In this document: one piece after another, positions 1 through 8,231 of the stretch
How positions within the stretch are numbered: the stretch's first letter is position 1
Layout: each line of letters opens with the position of its first letter
NCBI RefSeq assembly: GCF_026157105.1
Contig: NZ_JANPVQ010000001.1
Location: 1,233,501-1,297,500, forward strand
Direction of reading: 5' to 3'
Length of the DNA stretch: 64,000 nt
Source: Sphingomicrobium marinum
GTDB lineage: Bacteria > Pseudomonadota > Alphaproteobacteria > Sphingomonadales > Sphingomonadaceae
Made by a program: the position numbers and the translations under genes
The notes under the pieces: model-generated
The model's input: only the letters and a program-made list of their open reading frames with translations
Told to the model about the DNA's origin: nothing
Databases searched by the model: none

Positions 1-1306
1 CTTGCCCCCAGTTCGTCAGCAAGCGGCGATCCCACCTGGCACCCGCGAATGCGCGCTGCGTATCCTGGCCATCAACGCGCAGGATGGCGAGGCTGTTGGC
101 CTGCAATTCCACCCGCCCGCCAACGGGCAGGTCGCTCAATCGCCAGCGCGCGTCGATCGCCGGCAACGCGACCGGTGTCGTCGCAAGCTCGTCATCGACC
201 CGCAGGCCCTGGAACGCCCAGCCGGCGATCGAGATATAGGCGTCTTCGCTGAAACGCTCGAGATTGAGGAAACTGCGCAGCCGATCATCGCGCGTGATGT
301 CGTAGCGACGGGTAACCGTCTTGTCCGAAGCGACCCGGCCTGATCCGGTCAGGCGCCAGTTCTCATCGAACTGGAGGCGTCCATTAGCTTCGAGATAACC
401 GCGAACGTCGCGCTCCAGAACGGCATTGGGGTTCGAGAGCAGCTCGTCCTCGACCTCGCCATAGGTGAGGAAGCCGCCCACCTGCACCGCGCCTGTTGTC
501 GTCAGCTGGCGATAAAAAGCCTCGATGGAGGGGAAGGCACCCGAATAGACCGTCGGTGTCAGCGTGAAATCGCGGTTGCGTGCCAGGCGCCAGTAATAAG
601 GCTGGCTGATCTCGAGCCCGTTGATGCCCGAAATCGCAACCTCGGGGACGAGAAAGCCGGTAATGCCGCCAATCGGCCCCGGCTGTCCGATCGAGAATGA
701 CGGGATCGCGGGAAGCGCCACGCCGAAAAAGGTGAACTGTCCGCCCTTGAAGGTGAGCGTGCCGGTTTCCGCATCGCGGATGACTTGCGCGGCGCGGATC
801 GACCAGCTCGGATTTTCAGGGCAGCCTGCGGCGGGGCTGATCGTGCATGGCGAATATATCGCGTTCTCCAGCGTGAGGTCGCCGTCGACGCTGGTAGCGC
901 GCTCGGCCGCGATACGCCCGCCGGTATCGAGCGCGAGGAGCAAATTCTCGCTCATCCCGTTGGAAAATGCTTCGTCGAGCTCGACGTGATCGCCGATCAC
1001 GCGGTCGCCCGTGGGCGAGAGCAGGACGACATTTCCTTCGGCCACGATCAGCCCGGTGCTGCGGTCCCAGGTGACGCGGTCGGCCGCGACATAATAGCCA
1101 TCGCGGTTGGCCCGCACCTGGCCGGTTGCGGTGACGACCTGGTTGGCGCCGTCATAGGCGATCTCGTCGGCGCTGAAGACGATCAGGTCTTCTTGCGCCG
1201 CAGCCGCGATCGACGGATCGTCCTGCACGGCGGCAAGGGCAGGGGAGGCCATCCCCAGGATCAGCAGACTCGCGCCGCTCAACAACCGATTTGCACTACC
1301 GCTCAT
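1..1306 (-). CDS. lptD: LPS-assembly outer-membrane protein LptD (3' end outside window)
   Basis: LptD is the outer-membrane beta-barrel that inserts lipopolysaccharide into the outer leaflet, working with the plug lipoprotein LptE. About 435 N-terminal residues are visible. They begin with a signal peptide ending ...GMASPALA, followed by an OstA-type domain with the repeated pattern DEIAYDGANQVVTATGQV and VIGDHVELDEAF, which is typical of the LptD periplasmic region. The rest looks like the start of the barrel, with alternating aromatic and polar stretches. The frame is open to the left edge, so the C-terminus is missing here. The ATG start is preceded by a GGGGG stretch, and the gene is divergent from pepA with about 108 bases between them. 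Identification rests on domain pattern and neighbourhood. Confidence 0.9.
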   Translation of the reverse strand, partial: MSGSANRLLSGASLLILGMASPALAAVQDDPSIAAAAQEDLIVFSADEIAYDGANQVVTATGQVRANRDGYYVAADRVTWDRSTGLIVAEGNVVLLSPTGDRVIGDHVELDEAFSNGMSENLLLALDTGGRIAAERATSVDGDLTLENAIYSPCTISPAAGCPENPSWSIRAAQVIRDAETGTLTFKGGQFTFFGVALPAIPSFSIGQPGPIGGITGFLVPEVAISGINGLEISQPYYWRLARNRDFTLTPTVYSGAFPSIEAFYRQLTTTGAVQVGGFLTYGEVEDELLSNPNAVLERDVRGYLEANGRLQFDENWRLTGSGRVASDKTVTRRYDITRDDRLRSFLNLERFSEDAYISIAGWAFQGLRVDDELATTPVALPAIDARWRLSDLPVGGRVELQANSLAILRVDGQDTQRAFAGARWDRRLLTNWGQ

Positions 1307-1414
1307 CGCCCCCGCTATTGCAGCTTGGCGCAGGGGCGGCAATCCGCCTTTGCCTTTTGACCCGCGCTTGTCTTATGTCGCGCACAAATTATCGAACATT
1401 TCGAGGTGTATTTC

Positions 1415-2878
1415 ATGCAGATCCGTTTCGCCGACAACCGCCCCGCCGGGGATTTTGCCCTTGTCCTGCCCGCTTCCGGCCAGGGCGATGACAAGCTGGA
1501 AACGCTGGGAAGCGATCTCGACGTCGTCAAGGCCGCGATGCGCCGCCAGCGTTTCGAGGGCAAGAAGGGCCAGGTCGCCAGCGCATGGCTCGCCGCCGAC
1601 AACGGCCGCCGCCTGCTGGTTGTGGGCGAGGGCAAGGGCGATGGCGAGGCGGCCGAGGCGCTGGGCGCGAAGATCAGCGCGACCTTGCTGACATCGGGCG
1701 AAACGCATGGCGTTCTCGATCTCACCGGCAGCGATTTCGATGCCGACGAAGCCGCGCGCATCGCCTTTGGCGCCGCGTTGCGGGCATGGCGTTACGATCG
1801 CTATCGCACCACGCAGAAGGATCACCAGAAGGTGACGTTCGTCACGTTGACCATCGTCGGTGCTGCGGACGGTGCCGAAGACGCCTGGACGGGCACCTTC
1901 GAAGGCATCGCCAAGGGCGTGGCGCTGACCAAGGAACTGGTCACCGAGCCCGCCAACATCATCTACCCCGAAAGCTTCGTCGAGCGCGTGCGCGAGCATG
2001 CCAAGGGCACCGATCTTGTGATCGAGACGCTCGGCCAGGAAGAGATGGAAAAGCTCGGCATGAACGCGCTGCTGGGCGTCAACCAGGGCTCCCGCCGCGA
2101 ACCGCGCCTGCTGATCATGAAGTGGAAGGGCGGCGACGGCGAAAAATTCGATACCGCCTTCGTCGGCAAGGGCGTGACCTTCGATACGGGCGGCATCTCG
2201 ATCAAGCCCGCCGCGGGCATGGAAGCGATGAAGTGGGACATGGGCGGCGCCGGCGCTGTTGCGGGCGCGATGGTCGCGCTGGCCGCGCGCAAGGCCAAGG
2301 CCAACGTGATTGGCATCTGCGGCCTCGTCGAGAATATGCCCGATGGCAATGCACAGCGCCCCGGCGATGTCGTCACCTCGATGAACGGGCAGACGATCGA
2401 AGTCATCAACACCGACGCCGAGGGCCGCCTCGTCCTGTGCGACGCGCTCGAATATGTGCAGACCGAATATTCGCCCAAGACGGTGATCGACCTTGCCACG
2501 CTGACCGGTGCAATGATCATCAGCCTGGGGCATGAACATGCGGGCATCTTCTCGAACGACGACGATCTCGTCGAACACCTGATCGAAGCGGGCAAGGATA
2601 GCGGCGATCGTCTGTGGCACCTGCCGATCGGGCCGGCCTACGACAAGCTGATCGACAGCCCCATCGCCGACATGAAGAATGTCGGCCCGCGCGGCGCGGG
2701 GTCGATCACTGCAGCGCAGTTCCTCCATCGCTTCATTCACGACGACGTGAAGTGGGCGCACCTCGACATTGCGGGCATGGCGTGGAGCGACAAGGACAAG
2801 ACGACCTTCGGCAAGGGAGCGACGGGCTTTGGCGTGCGCGTGCTCGACCGCTACGTGGCCGACAAGCTGGAAGGCTAG
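1415..2878 (+). CDS. pepA: leucyl aminopeptidase (cytosol aminopeptidase, M17)
   Basis: Cytoplasmic two-metal aminopeptidase that removes N-terminal residues from peptides; some homologues also bind DNA. The M17 signature NTDAEGRLVLCDAL starts near residue 332. The metal and active-site segment GKGVTFDTGGISIKP lies around residues 251-265, with the catalytic lysine near 252. The length of 487 residues is normal. I chose the ATG at 1415 because a GAGGTG ribosome-binding site lies seven bases upstream; an in-frame GTG at 1406 is part of that site. The stop codon is followed almost at once by holC in the same reading frame, so the two are probably co-translated. Confidence 0.95.
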   Translation: MQIRFADNRPAGDFALVLPASGQGDDKLETLGSDLDVVKAAMRRQRFEGKKGQVASAWLAADNGRRLLVVGEGKGDGEAAEALGAKISATLLTSGETHGVLDLTGSDFDADEAARIAFGAALRAWRYDRYRTTQKDHQKVTFVTLTIVGAADGAEDAWTGTFEGIAKGVALTKELVTEPANIIYPESFVERVREHAKGTDLVIETLGQEEMEKLGMNALLGVNQGSRREPRLLIMKWKGGDGEKFDTAFVGKGVTFDTGGISIKPAAGMEAMKWDMGGAGAVAGAMVALAARKAKANVIGICGLVENMPDGNAQRPGDVVTSMNGQTIEVINTDAEGRLVLCDALEYVQTEYSPKTVIDLATLTGAMIISLGHEHAGIFSNDDDLVEHLIEAGKDSGDRLWHLPIGPAYDKLIDSPIADMKNVGPRGAGSITAAQFLHRFIHDDVKWAHLDIAGMAWSDKDKTTFGKGATGFGVRVLDRYVADKLEG

Positions 2879-2881
2879 GCG

Positions 2882-3325
2882 CTGCGCGTCGATTTCTACC
2901 AGCTGGACGGTGAGGGTGTCCGTGCTGGCGTCCTCGCCGCCATTGCCGGAAAACTTACCGCCGATGGCGAGCGCCTGCTAGTGGTCGCCGAGGACGAGGC
3001 ACTGCTTGCCAGTCTCAATCGCCAGCTTTGGGAAGAAGGCGGCAAGGGCAGTTTCCTGGCACATGGCATCGTCGATGAAGGCGATGACCAGCGCCAGCCG
3101 ATCCTGCTGTCGACGCGGACCGTTGCCGCCAACCGTGCGCGGCATATCGCGCTGGCCGATGGTGTGTGGCGCGCCGCCGCGCTCAATTTCGATCGCGCCT
3201 TCTTCATCTTCGACCCCGAGACGATCGATGCCGCGCGCACGGCGTGGAAGGATCTCGCATCCGACGACGGGGTCGAGCGCCACTATTGGGCGCGAGAGGA
3301 CGGCAAGTGGGTCGAAAGGGGCTAG
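2882..3325 (+). CDS. holC: DNA polymerase III chi subunit, apparent CTG start
   Basis: Chi subunit of the DNA polymerase III clamp-loader complex, which links the holoenzyme to single-strand binding protein. The protein reads xRVDFYQLDGEGVRAG at the start, contains LSTRTVAANRARHIALADGV in the middle and ends WAREDGKWVERG, as in alphaproteobacterial HolC; length is about 147 residues. No ATG, GTG or TTG exists in frame between the pepA stop (2876-2878) and the conserved N-terminus. The CTG at 2882 is the codon where the family normally has its start, and GGAAGG at 2869-2874 gives well-spaced ribosome binding. Family assignment is firm; use of CTG is inferred. The first conventional in-frame start is an ATG at 2981, which would delete the first third. 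Confidence 0.82.
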   Translation: MRVDFYQLDGEGVRAGVLAAIAGKLTADGERLLVVAEDEALLASLNRQLWEEGGKGSFLAHGIVDEGDDQRQPILLSTRTVAANRARHIALADGVWRAAALNFDRAFFIFDPETIDAARTAWKDLASDDGVERHYWAREDGKWVERG

Positions 3326-3383
3326 CGCTCCTCGGCGCTGCTCGCTAAGGGCGCGCCAAATCCCTCAGTAGTGGAGAACTGAC

Positions 3384-3806
3384 ATGGCGGTCACCCGCAC
3401 CTTTTCGATCATCAAGCCCGACGCCACGCGTCGCAACCTCACTGGCGCCGTCACCAAGATGCTGGAAGAAGCCGGCCTTCGCGTCGTCGCCTCCAAGCGC
3501 ATCCATATGAGCCGCGAGCAGGCCGAAGGCTTTTATGCGGTCCACAAGGAACGCCCCTTCTTCGGCGAACTGGTCGAGTTCATGATGAGCGAGCCGGTTG
3601 TCGTCCAGGTGCTCGAAGGCGAAGACGCCGTGAAGCGCAACCGCGACATCATGGGCGCCACCAACCCGGCCGAAGCCGCCGAAGGCACGATCCGCAAGGA
3701 ACACGCACTTTCGATCGGCGAAAACACGGTCCACGGTTCGGACAGCGATGAAAACGCGAAGATCGAAATCGACTTCTTCTTTAATGAAGACGAGATTGTC
3801 GGCTAA
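3384..3806 (+). CDS. ndk: nucleoside diphosphate kinase
   Basis: Transfers the gamma phosphate of ATP to nucleoside diphosphates through a phosphohistidine, balancing NTP and dNTP pools. The sequence begins [17 protein letters not shown] and contains the active-site segment [16 protein letters not shown] with the catalytic histidine at about residue 117. The 140-residue length is full for the family. TGGAGAA upstream of the ATG serves as ribosome-binding site. A hairpin terminator follows at 3831. A decayed, in-frame copy of roughly codons 32-86 of this gene lies about 1.1 kb downstream (4588-4738). Confidence 0.97.
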   Translation: MAVTRTFSIIKPDATRRNLTGAVTKMLEEAGLRVVASKRIHMSREQAEGFYAVHKERPFFGELVEFMMSEPVVVQVLEGEDAVKRNRDIMGATNPAEAAEGTIRKEHALSIGENTVHGSDSDENAKIEIDFFFNEDEIVG

Positions 3807-3830
3807 GCGCTTACGCCAAGCAAATCAGGA

Positions 3831-3861
3831 AGGCCGCTGGAGAAACCTGGCGGCCTTTTCT
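3831..3861 (+). terminator. intrinsic terminator after ndk
   Basis: AGGCCGC at 3831-3837 pairs with GCGGCCT at 3850-3856 across a 12-base loop, followed by a short T-rich tract (TTTTCTGTCT, counting the last stem base). It lies 24 bases after the ndk stop codon and before the convergent hypothetical gene. Confidence 0.75.
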
Positions 3862-3911
3862 GTCTGGAATGGGGTGCAGAGCGGACCTGCAAAAGGGGAG
3901 GGCGGCCTCGC

Positions 3912-4436
3912 TCAATCCTGGTCGTTGGAGTTCGGAATAATATCCTCATAGAGGCCCTCCGAAACTTGAACTTCGGAATCCATGATCGCATCGATGTACG
4001 CTTGAAATTCGGGATAGAAGATTGATTTTCTTTGTTCCCAATACCGAGCGAACCCGGGTTGGTCCCTCACTCCAGCAACAATCACCGCAAGCGAGTTTTG
4101 GATCTCTGTGTCGAGCGTGCCTTCTGCATTGAGATAGTAACTGTTCTGCAGGTTCAGCATCAAAGCATGCATATTGAGCACGAATTGATACCACTCTGCA
4201 GGCGTGAGCGAATCTGGGGATGACAATGCACTCCAGAATATTGAGCTAGCCTGCTCGTTGTTAGCAATCCGCGAGTACCAGGAACTTATGGAAGCGTTGG
4301 TGGCGTTGGCTGATGCGTACTGGGTCGCCTGGGCATTACTTCTGAGTTGCAGCCCAACGAAAATAAGCGACAGGACAATCGCTACCGCACTTATGACTTC
4401 CGCGATCTGTGCCCATTGCTTCAATTTGAATTTCAT
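3912..4436 (-). CDS. hypothetical single-helix membrane protein
   Basis: I do not recognise a named family. The 174-residue product has a basic N-terminus (MKFKLKQWAQ), one hydrophobic helix at about residues 12-29 (VISAVAIVLSLIFVGLQL), then a soluble region rich in Gln, Asn, Ser and Trp. Similar small proteins with an N-terminal WAQIAEVISA-type helix are common in marine and sphingomonad genomes and lack a known role. GGGGGAG just upstream of the ATG at 4436 supports this start; a GTG two codons earlier is possible. Base composition is close to half GC in parts, lower than the flanking core genes, which suggests acquired DNA. It is convergent with ndk. Confidence 0.7.
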   Translation of the reverse strand: MKFKLKQWAQIAEVISAVAIVLSLIFVGLQLRSNAQATQYASANATNASISSWYSRIANNEQASSIFWSALSSPDSLTPAEWYQFVLNMHALMLNLQNSYYLNAEGTLDTEIQNSLAVIVAGVRDQPGFARYWEQRKSIFYPEFQAYIDAIMDSEVQVSEGLYEDIIPNSNDQD

Positions 4437-4587
4437 AGCCACTCCCCCAATGGCAAAAGAACATCCGAGCTATTCGGCAACCTTGGTCAGTTCACGAATA
4501 TCAGAGGTTAAGCAAGAGGCGGCCGCGAGAATTGATTTAGAAATCAACAGCGTCTTGCGCCTTCAAGTGGGAATCGACAGCCATAAT

Positions 4588-4752
4588 TGCCATCGCGGCG
4601 TCGCCTCCTAGCGCATCCACATGAGCCGCGAGCAGGCCAAAGGGGACCGTCCTTTCTTCGGCGAACTGGTCGAGTTCATGATGAGCGAGCCGGTCGTCGT
4701 CCAGGTGCTCGAAGGCGAAGACGCAGTAAAGCGCAACCCCGCGCTTACTTGA
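4588..4752 (+). pseudogene. degenerate partial copy of ndk
   Basis: This stretch aligns without frameshift to about codons 32-86 of the intact ndk at 3384-3806. It reads [11 protein letters not shown], then [19 protein letters not shown], then [12 protein letters not shown], and departs from ndk after 4738. Compared with ndk it lacks 18 bases (six codons, FYAVHK) and has a nonsense codon TAG at 4609-4611 where ndk has AAG. Most other differences are synonymous (CAT/CAC, GTT/GTC, GCC/GCA, GTG/GTA). A 43-codon open frame remains from the ATG at 4621 to the TGA at 4752 but cannot encode a working kinase. The rest of the 4437-4744 interval shows no other gene. Confidence 0.85.
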
Positions 4753-5596
4753 TTATAATGCCCTCTTTCATGAGTGTTTTCTGGGTCGCCTCGTCAAGTT
4801 CCCTTTTTTCGAGTCTCAATTTGAAGTCGGCACAGACGATCAAGTCAGCCGAGGTCACGCTTAGGAGTTGTGATCGCCGTGAAAGACGAGGGCAACGCGA
4901 CCTCCAAAATTCCAACGCTGGAACGCTGCCTCGAGAACTAGCGTACGTAACTTTTTCCGCTTCGGAGCGCACTTCAACAGGCCCCAGCCCGTTCCCTGCC
5001 AAGATGAAATCAAGCGGACTAAGCGACCTCCACGTTTTTCTGAAGTCAATTGGGCCCTCAGTTCTGCGATCTCTGATACAGTCCAACAGATAATTCGATC
5101 GCGCAGAAATTATCGGATTTCGACTTAACATCTTTGCGTACAGGAAAACGTTCAAGGCCGCCGCGGGCGCATCTTCGCAAGTGACCGGCTCTTGTCGCGC
5201 CAAGCATATGTCCCTTGCCATCGCTAAGACCAAAAACCGTTTTGTTCTCTCATCGTATGGATCGAGGTGAGCAAAGCTATCTTCAGCCGCCAATTCGTCT
5301 TCTCGATGCACGGTCGTAATACATTGCTCCGCCCAAACCTCGACCAAGAGAAGTCTTTCTAACGCCTCCGTAGCCGCATCTCTCTGGGCTAAAGGGGATG
5401 GCGCTGCCTCGAAGTAAGCTGCATGTGCTCTGCCGATCTCAGTGCCCATGTAGCCGGACGGCGCAGCGTATGCCGCAAGCAAAAATGTCAGCGCACCAAA
5501 GAATGAGAAGCGCGCATTGGGTTTGGAAATCCGGGTAGCATTACCGATCTCGAACTTGTTCAAGCAACTTCTCGACGCTGACAGCCAAAATCGCAT
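4745..5596 (-). CDS. hypothetical protein, probably exported or membrane-anchored
   Basis: No family recognised. From the ATG at 5596 the product has about 283 residues: a basic start ([18 protein letters not shown]), a hydrophobic segment [17 protein letters not shown] near residues 31-47 that could be a late signal anchor, and a soluble region with several cysteines and many charged residues. AGGTGAGG lies directly before 5596; upstream in-frame ATGs at 5611 and 5617 are possible. Codon use is less GC-biased than in neighbouring core genes. Its 3' end overlaps the last eight bases of the open frame in the ndk remnant. It belongs to the accessory segment between ndk and purN. Confidence 0.6.
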   Translation of the reverse strand: MRFWLSASRSCLNKFEIGNATRISKPNARFSFFGALTFLLAAYAAPSGYMGTEIGRAHAAYFEAAPSPLAQRDAATEALERLLLVEVWAEQCITTVHREDELAAEDSFAHLDPYDERTKRFLVLAMARDICLARQEPVTCEDAPAAALNVFLYAKMLSRNPIISARSNYLLDCIRDRRTEGPIDFRKTWRSLSPLDFILAGNGLGPVEVRSEAEKVTYASSRGSVPALEFWRSRCPRLSRRSQLLSVTSADLIVCADFKLRLEKRELDEATQKTLMKEGIIIK

Positions 5597-5635
5597 AAAC
5601 CTCACCTGCATACACATCAGTACCGTTGGTGACTT

Positions 5636-6535
5636 CTAGTCAGGGTTCGCCACCATCCCCACAATCGCGATCCGCTCGCCATCAGGGCTAACCGCAATGC
5701 GATAACCACCGTCAATCCCGTGCGCGTCCAAGTCCGAAATCTCTTCCCAGCCGCCGCCGCCTTCGCGCCAGCGGTGGAGCTTGTTGTCCTCGATCTGCAG
5801 GATCGATCCGTCCGGGCCCCACGTATAGTTGGCGTTGGTGCCGACGATGGGGGTTAGCGGGCGCACGGCCCTGGTCTCGGGGTCGAACGCCTTGATCCAC
5901 ACCTGCTCGTTTGTCTGGCGGTGGACGAAGCTGAAGGTGTTGGTGCCGGGGATCAAGTGCGGGGTGGAGGGCACCGCGTGGCCCGACACGAAATGGTTGT
6001 CGCCATCGGCGTCGGTGTACGCGACGTTGTAGCCAAAGCGCGACCAGTAGAACACGTCGCCCGTCGCAAAGTTGCGCGCGAAATAGCCGACCGGCTCGAC
6101 CACGCCCGGCGCCTCGAGCGCCCAGCGCGGTGTGCCCGGCGCCGAGCGATCGATCTCCCACACCGATCCGTTGCGCTCGGATACCATCGAGATGGTCCGG
6201 TTGTCAGGCGAGGGCGTCGGCGAATATTCATTCTCCGGCGTGTTGGTGATGCGCGTGTGCGTGCCGGCCGCGATGTCATATTCGTAGATATCGATCTGTT
6301 TGTCATCGGCACGGGCATAGAGGAACGTGTCGCTGCCCGCCGTGAAGAAAGGCTGGTTGTCGTAGAGCGGCTGGTCGGTGACGTTGAGCCCGCCCGACAG
6401 CACGTCCTCTTCATTGTCGGCATCGTAGGCGAACAGGAAGATGTCGGGCTGTGGCGAGGGCGTGTCTTGGGCGTAGGCCGCTCCTGAAAGCGCTAGCAGG
6501 CTGCAGCTGGCAATCGTCATGAGGCGGATCGGCAT
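5636..6535 (-). CDS. exported TolB-like beta-propeller protein
   Basis: 299-residue protein with a signal peptide (SCSLLALSGAAYAQ). Repeated blade motifs follow: YSPTPSPDNRTISMVSERNG, NYTWGPDGSILQIEDNK and IAVSPDGERIAIVGM. These S/G-PDG turns are typical of TolB/WD40-like propellers of the kind fused to S9 peptidases, but no peptidase domain is present, so it is probably a binding or scaffolding protein in the periplasm. AGGAGAACGAA precedes the ATG. GC content returns to the genome norm here, unlike the two genes to its left. The exact ligand or partner cannot be told. Confidence 0.75.
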   Translation of the reverse strand: MPIRLMTIASCSLLALSGAAYAQDTPSPQPDIFLFAYDADNEEDVLSGGLNVTDQPLYDNQPFFTAGSDTFLYARADDKQIDIYEYDIAAGTHTRITNTPENEYSPTPSPDNRTISMVSERNGSVWEIDRSAPGTPRWALEAPGVVEPVGYFARNFATGDVFYWSRFGYNVAYTDADGDNHFVSGHAVPSTPHLIPGTNTFSFVHRQTNEQVWIKAFDPETRAVRPLTPIVGTNANYTWGPDGSILQIEDNKLHRWREGGGGWEEISDLDAHGIDGGYRIAVSPDGERIAIVGMVANPD

Positions 6536-6638
6536 TTCGTTCTCCTGGTCGCTTGAAGGCGTGGCTGCATCTTTCCAACCTCCGTCGCCCGAGCACAAGA
6601 GGAAGTAATGTCTCGCATCGTGGCCGTCCGGCCCGATG

Positions 6639-7238
6639 CTAGTTTCGTCGCTCGATCCACCGGATTGCGAGATCGCAAAAAGAACCGTCGGGGAAGAAGA
6701 AACCGCCGCCCGAGTCGCGCTCCCTGGCAGCGCGACAGGCGTCCAGCGCTTCGCCCTGTCGGTCCGATACGATAAGCGCTGGAACCATGGCGGAGATATA
6801 GCTGTCCGCGTCGGCGCCACCGGCACGGCACAGGTCGATGAACTGGTCGATCGAATATCTTTCGAGGTCTTTCAGCGATGCATTGGCCAATTCCAACAAG
6901 CGCGCCGCAACTGCTTCGGGGTTCTCTGCCTCTTCGATGGCAGTTTCGCGAAATGTCGGCTCCCGGCAGGTGAAGGCCCCGGTCAGGCGGAAAGACAATG
7001 GCTGCTGCTTATTTTCCGGCAGACCAACGATTTCCCAGAACAAGGGATCGATCGACATTGGCTTTGCCCGCACCACGCCGCGCGTCGATGCCGCGTTGAG
7101 GGCGACGACGGGCGATGCGCTGACGAACCAGTCGTCAAATTCGCGGAAAAGGCATCCCTGACTGGCGCGCCATCCGCTTTTCTTGCTCACGGTACGAACG
7201 GCTCTCGCCACGTCGCGGCGAAATTGGGTGCGTTTCAT
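6639..7238 (-). CDS. hypothetical protein, 199 residues
   Basis: No family is recognised with confidence. The start MKRTQFRRDVARAVRTVSKK, followed by a region with conserved-looking aromatic residues (FREFDDWFVSASP, PLFWEIVGLPENK), is reminiscent of DUF4304-type cytosolic proteins, but this is only an impression. There is no signal peptide or membrane helix. A strong ribosome-binding site GAGGAGG sits nine bases before the ATG, supporting real translation. It is the last gene of the accessory block before purN, on the same strand as purN-purM and 36 bases beyond the purN stop, so it might be a distal member of that transcript. Confidence 0.65.
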   Translation of the reverse strand: MKRTQFRRDVARAVRTVSKKSGWRASQGCLFREFDDWFVSASPVVALNAASTRGVVRAKPMSIDPLFWEIVGLPENKQQPLSFRLTGAFTCREPTFRETAIEEAENPEAVAARLLELANASLKDLERYSIDQFIDLCRAGGADADSYISAMVPALIVSDRQGEALDACRAARERDSGGGFFFPDGSFCDLAIRWIERRN

Positions 7239-7274
7239 TAATCCGCCTCCTCGGCAAGTGGTTGAGCGTAAGCT

Positions 7275-8231
7275 CTAAAACTCAGCCGCGGCCTTGTGCA
7301 GCTTCGCGACCCGCGCGGGGGCGCATTCGACCCAGCTGCGGTACAGCCAGCTTTCGATATGTTCCCAGTCGGTATCGGGGCGGTCGATGCGGATGCCGAT
7401 CCAGTTGGACGGGCCGTAATATTGCGGGCGGAAATAGAGGTCGGGATCGGCCTCGATCAGCCCCGCCATCTCGTCCTGTCCCGCGCATTTGACGAGTAGC
7501 CCGACATGATCCTCGCCGTGATGGCGGATCCACATAATGGCGAAGAATTTGCCCGAGCTTTTGCTGCCGACGCGCCAGGCGGGCGAACCGTGGCTGGTCT
7601 TGGCCAAGGTCTCGGGCAAGGCGAGGGCGCGCTGCGCGACCTGCTCGGTCAGCCATTCGGGATCGCTGAAGCGGCCGAGGTAATCGGACAGGACCTTGGG
7701 GTAAAGCTGGTGTTCGGCGATGAGCACGCGATCGGCGAGCGTTTCGACCGTATCGCCCGGCATCACCGCGACCTCGACCTGGCCGAGAATGTTGCCTGAA
7801 TCGAGTTTGGGGATGACCTTGTGCACGCTGGCGCCCGTCACCTTTTCGCCCGCTTCCAGCACGGCCTCGTGCACGCCGATGCCCTTGTGCTTGGGCAGGA
7901 GCGAGGGGTGGATGTTGACGATCTTGCCGTCCCACTTTTCAAGGAAATCGCGCGGGATGATGCGCATGAAACCCGCCAGCGCGATCATTTCGGCGCCGTG
8001 GGCCTTCAGCTTTTCGTGCAATGTTTCCCAGAAGCCCGTTGCCTTGCCGTCGAGCCGTTCGACGGCGACACCTTCGGCTTCGGCCAGGTCGAGGCCCGGC
8101 GCATCGGGCTTGTTGCCGCTCACCAGCACCGGCTCATAGGGGCAATCCTCGGCCTTTGCGGCGTAAATGAGCGCGGCCATATTGCTGCCGCGCCCCGAAA
8201 TAAGGATGGCAAGGCGGGTGCGCCTAGGCAT
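7275..8231 (-). CDS. purN: phosphoribosylglycinamide formyltransferase fused to a YjbR/MmcQ-like domain
   Basis: Residues 1-187 are GAR transformylase PurN, which transfers a formyl group from 10-formyl-THF in purine synthesis. The phosphate loop ISGRGSN (11-17) and catalytic Asn106, His108 (NIHPSLLP) and Asp144 (KLDSGN) fall at the same positions as in the E. coli enzyme. Residues 188-318 form a second domain ([17 protein letters not shown], then [13 protein letters not shown]) matching the YjbR/MmcQ DNA-binding-like family; its role is unknown. The start ATG overlaps the purM stop (ATGCCTAG), which fixes the start and couples translation. PurN alone is usually about 200 residues, so the fusion is clear from length. 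Confidence 0.92.
   Translation of the reverse strand: MPRRTRLAILISGRGSNMAALIYAAKAEDCPYEPVLVSGNKPDAPGLDLAEAEGVAVERLDGKATGFWETLHEKLKAHGAEMIALAGFMRIIPRDFLEKWDGKIVNIHPSLLPKHKGIGVHEAVLEAGEKVTGASVHKVIPKLDSGNILGQVEVAVMPGDTVETLADRVLIAEHQLYPKVLSDYLGRFSDPEWLTEQVAQRALALPETLAKTSHGSPAWRVGSKSSGKFFAIMWIRHHGEDHVGLLVKCAGQDEMAGLIEADPDLYFRPQYYGPSNWIGIRIDRPDTDWEHIESWLYRSWVECAPARVAKLHKAAAEF

Noticed and set aside
1373-2761. 462-codon minus-strand frame opposite pepA
   Set aside because: Antisense shadow of a well-identified enzyme gene.
4621-4752. 43-codon open frame in the ndk fragment as a real small protein
   Set aside because: It is only the middle of ndk, without the catalytic histidine or the N-terminal strand, and follows a nonsense codon; better described as a remnant.
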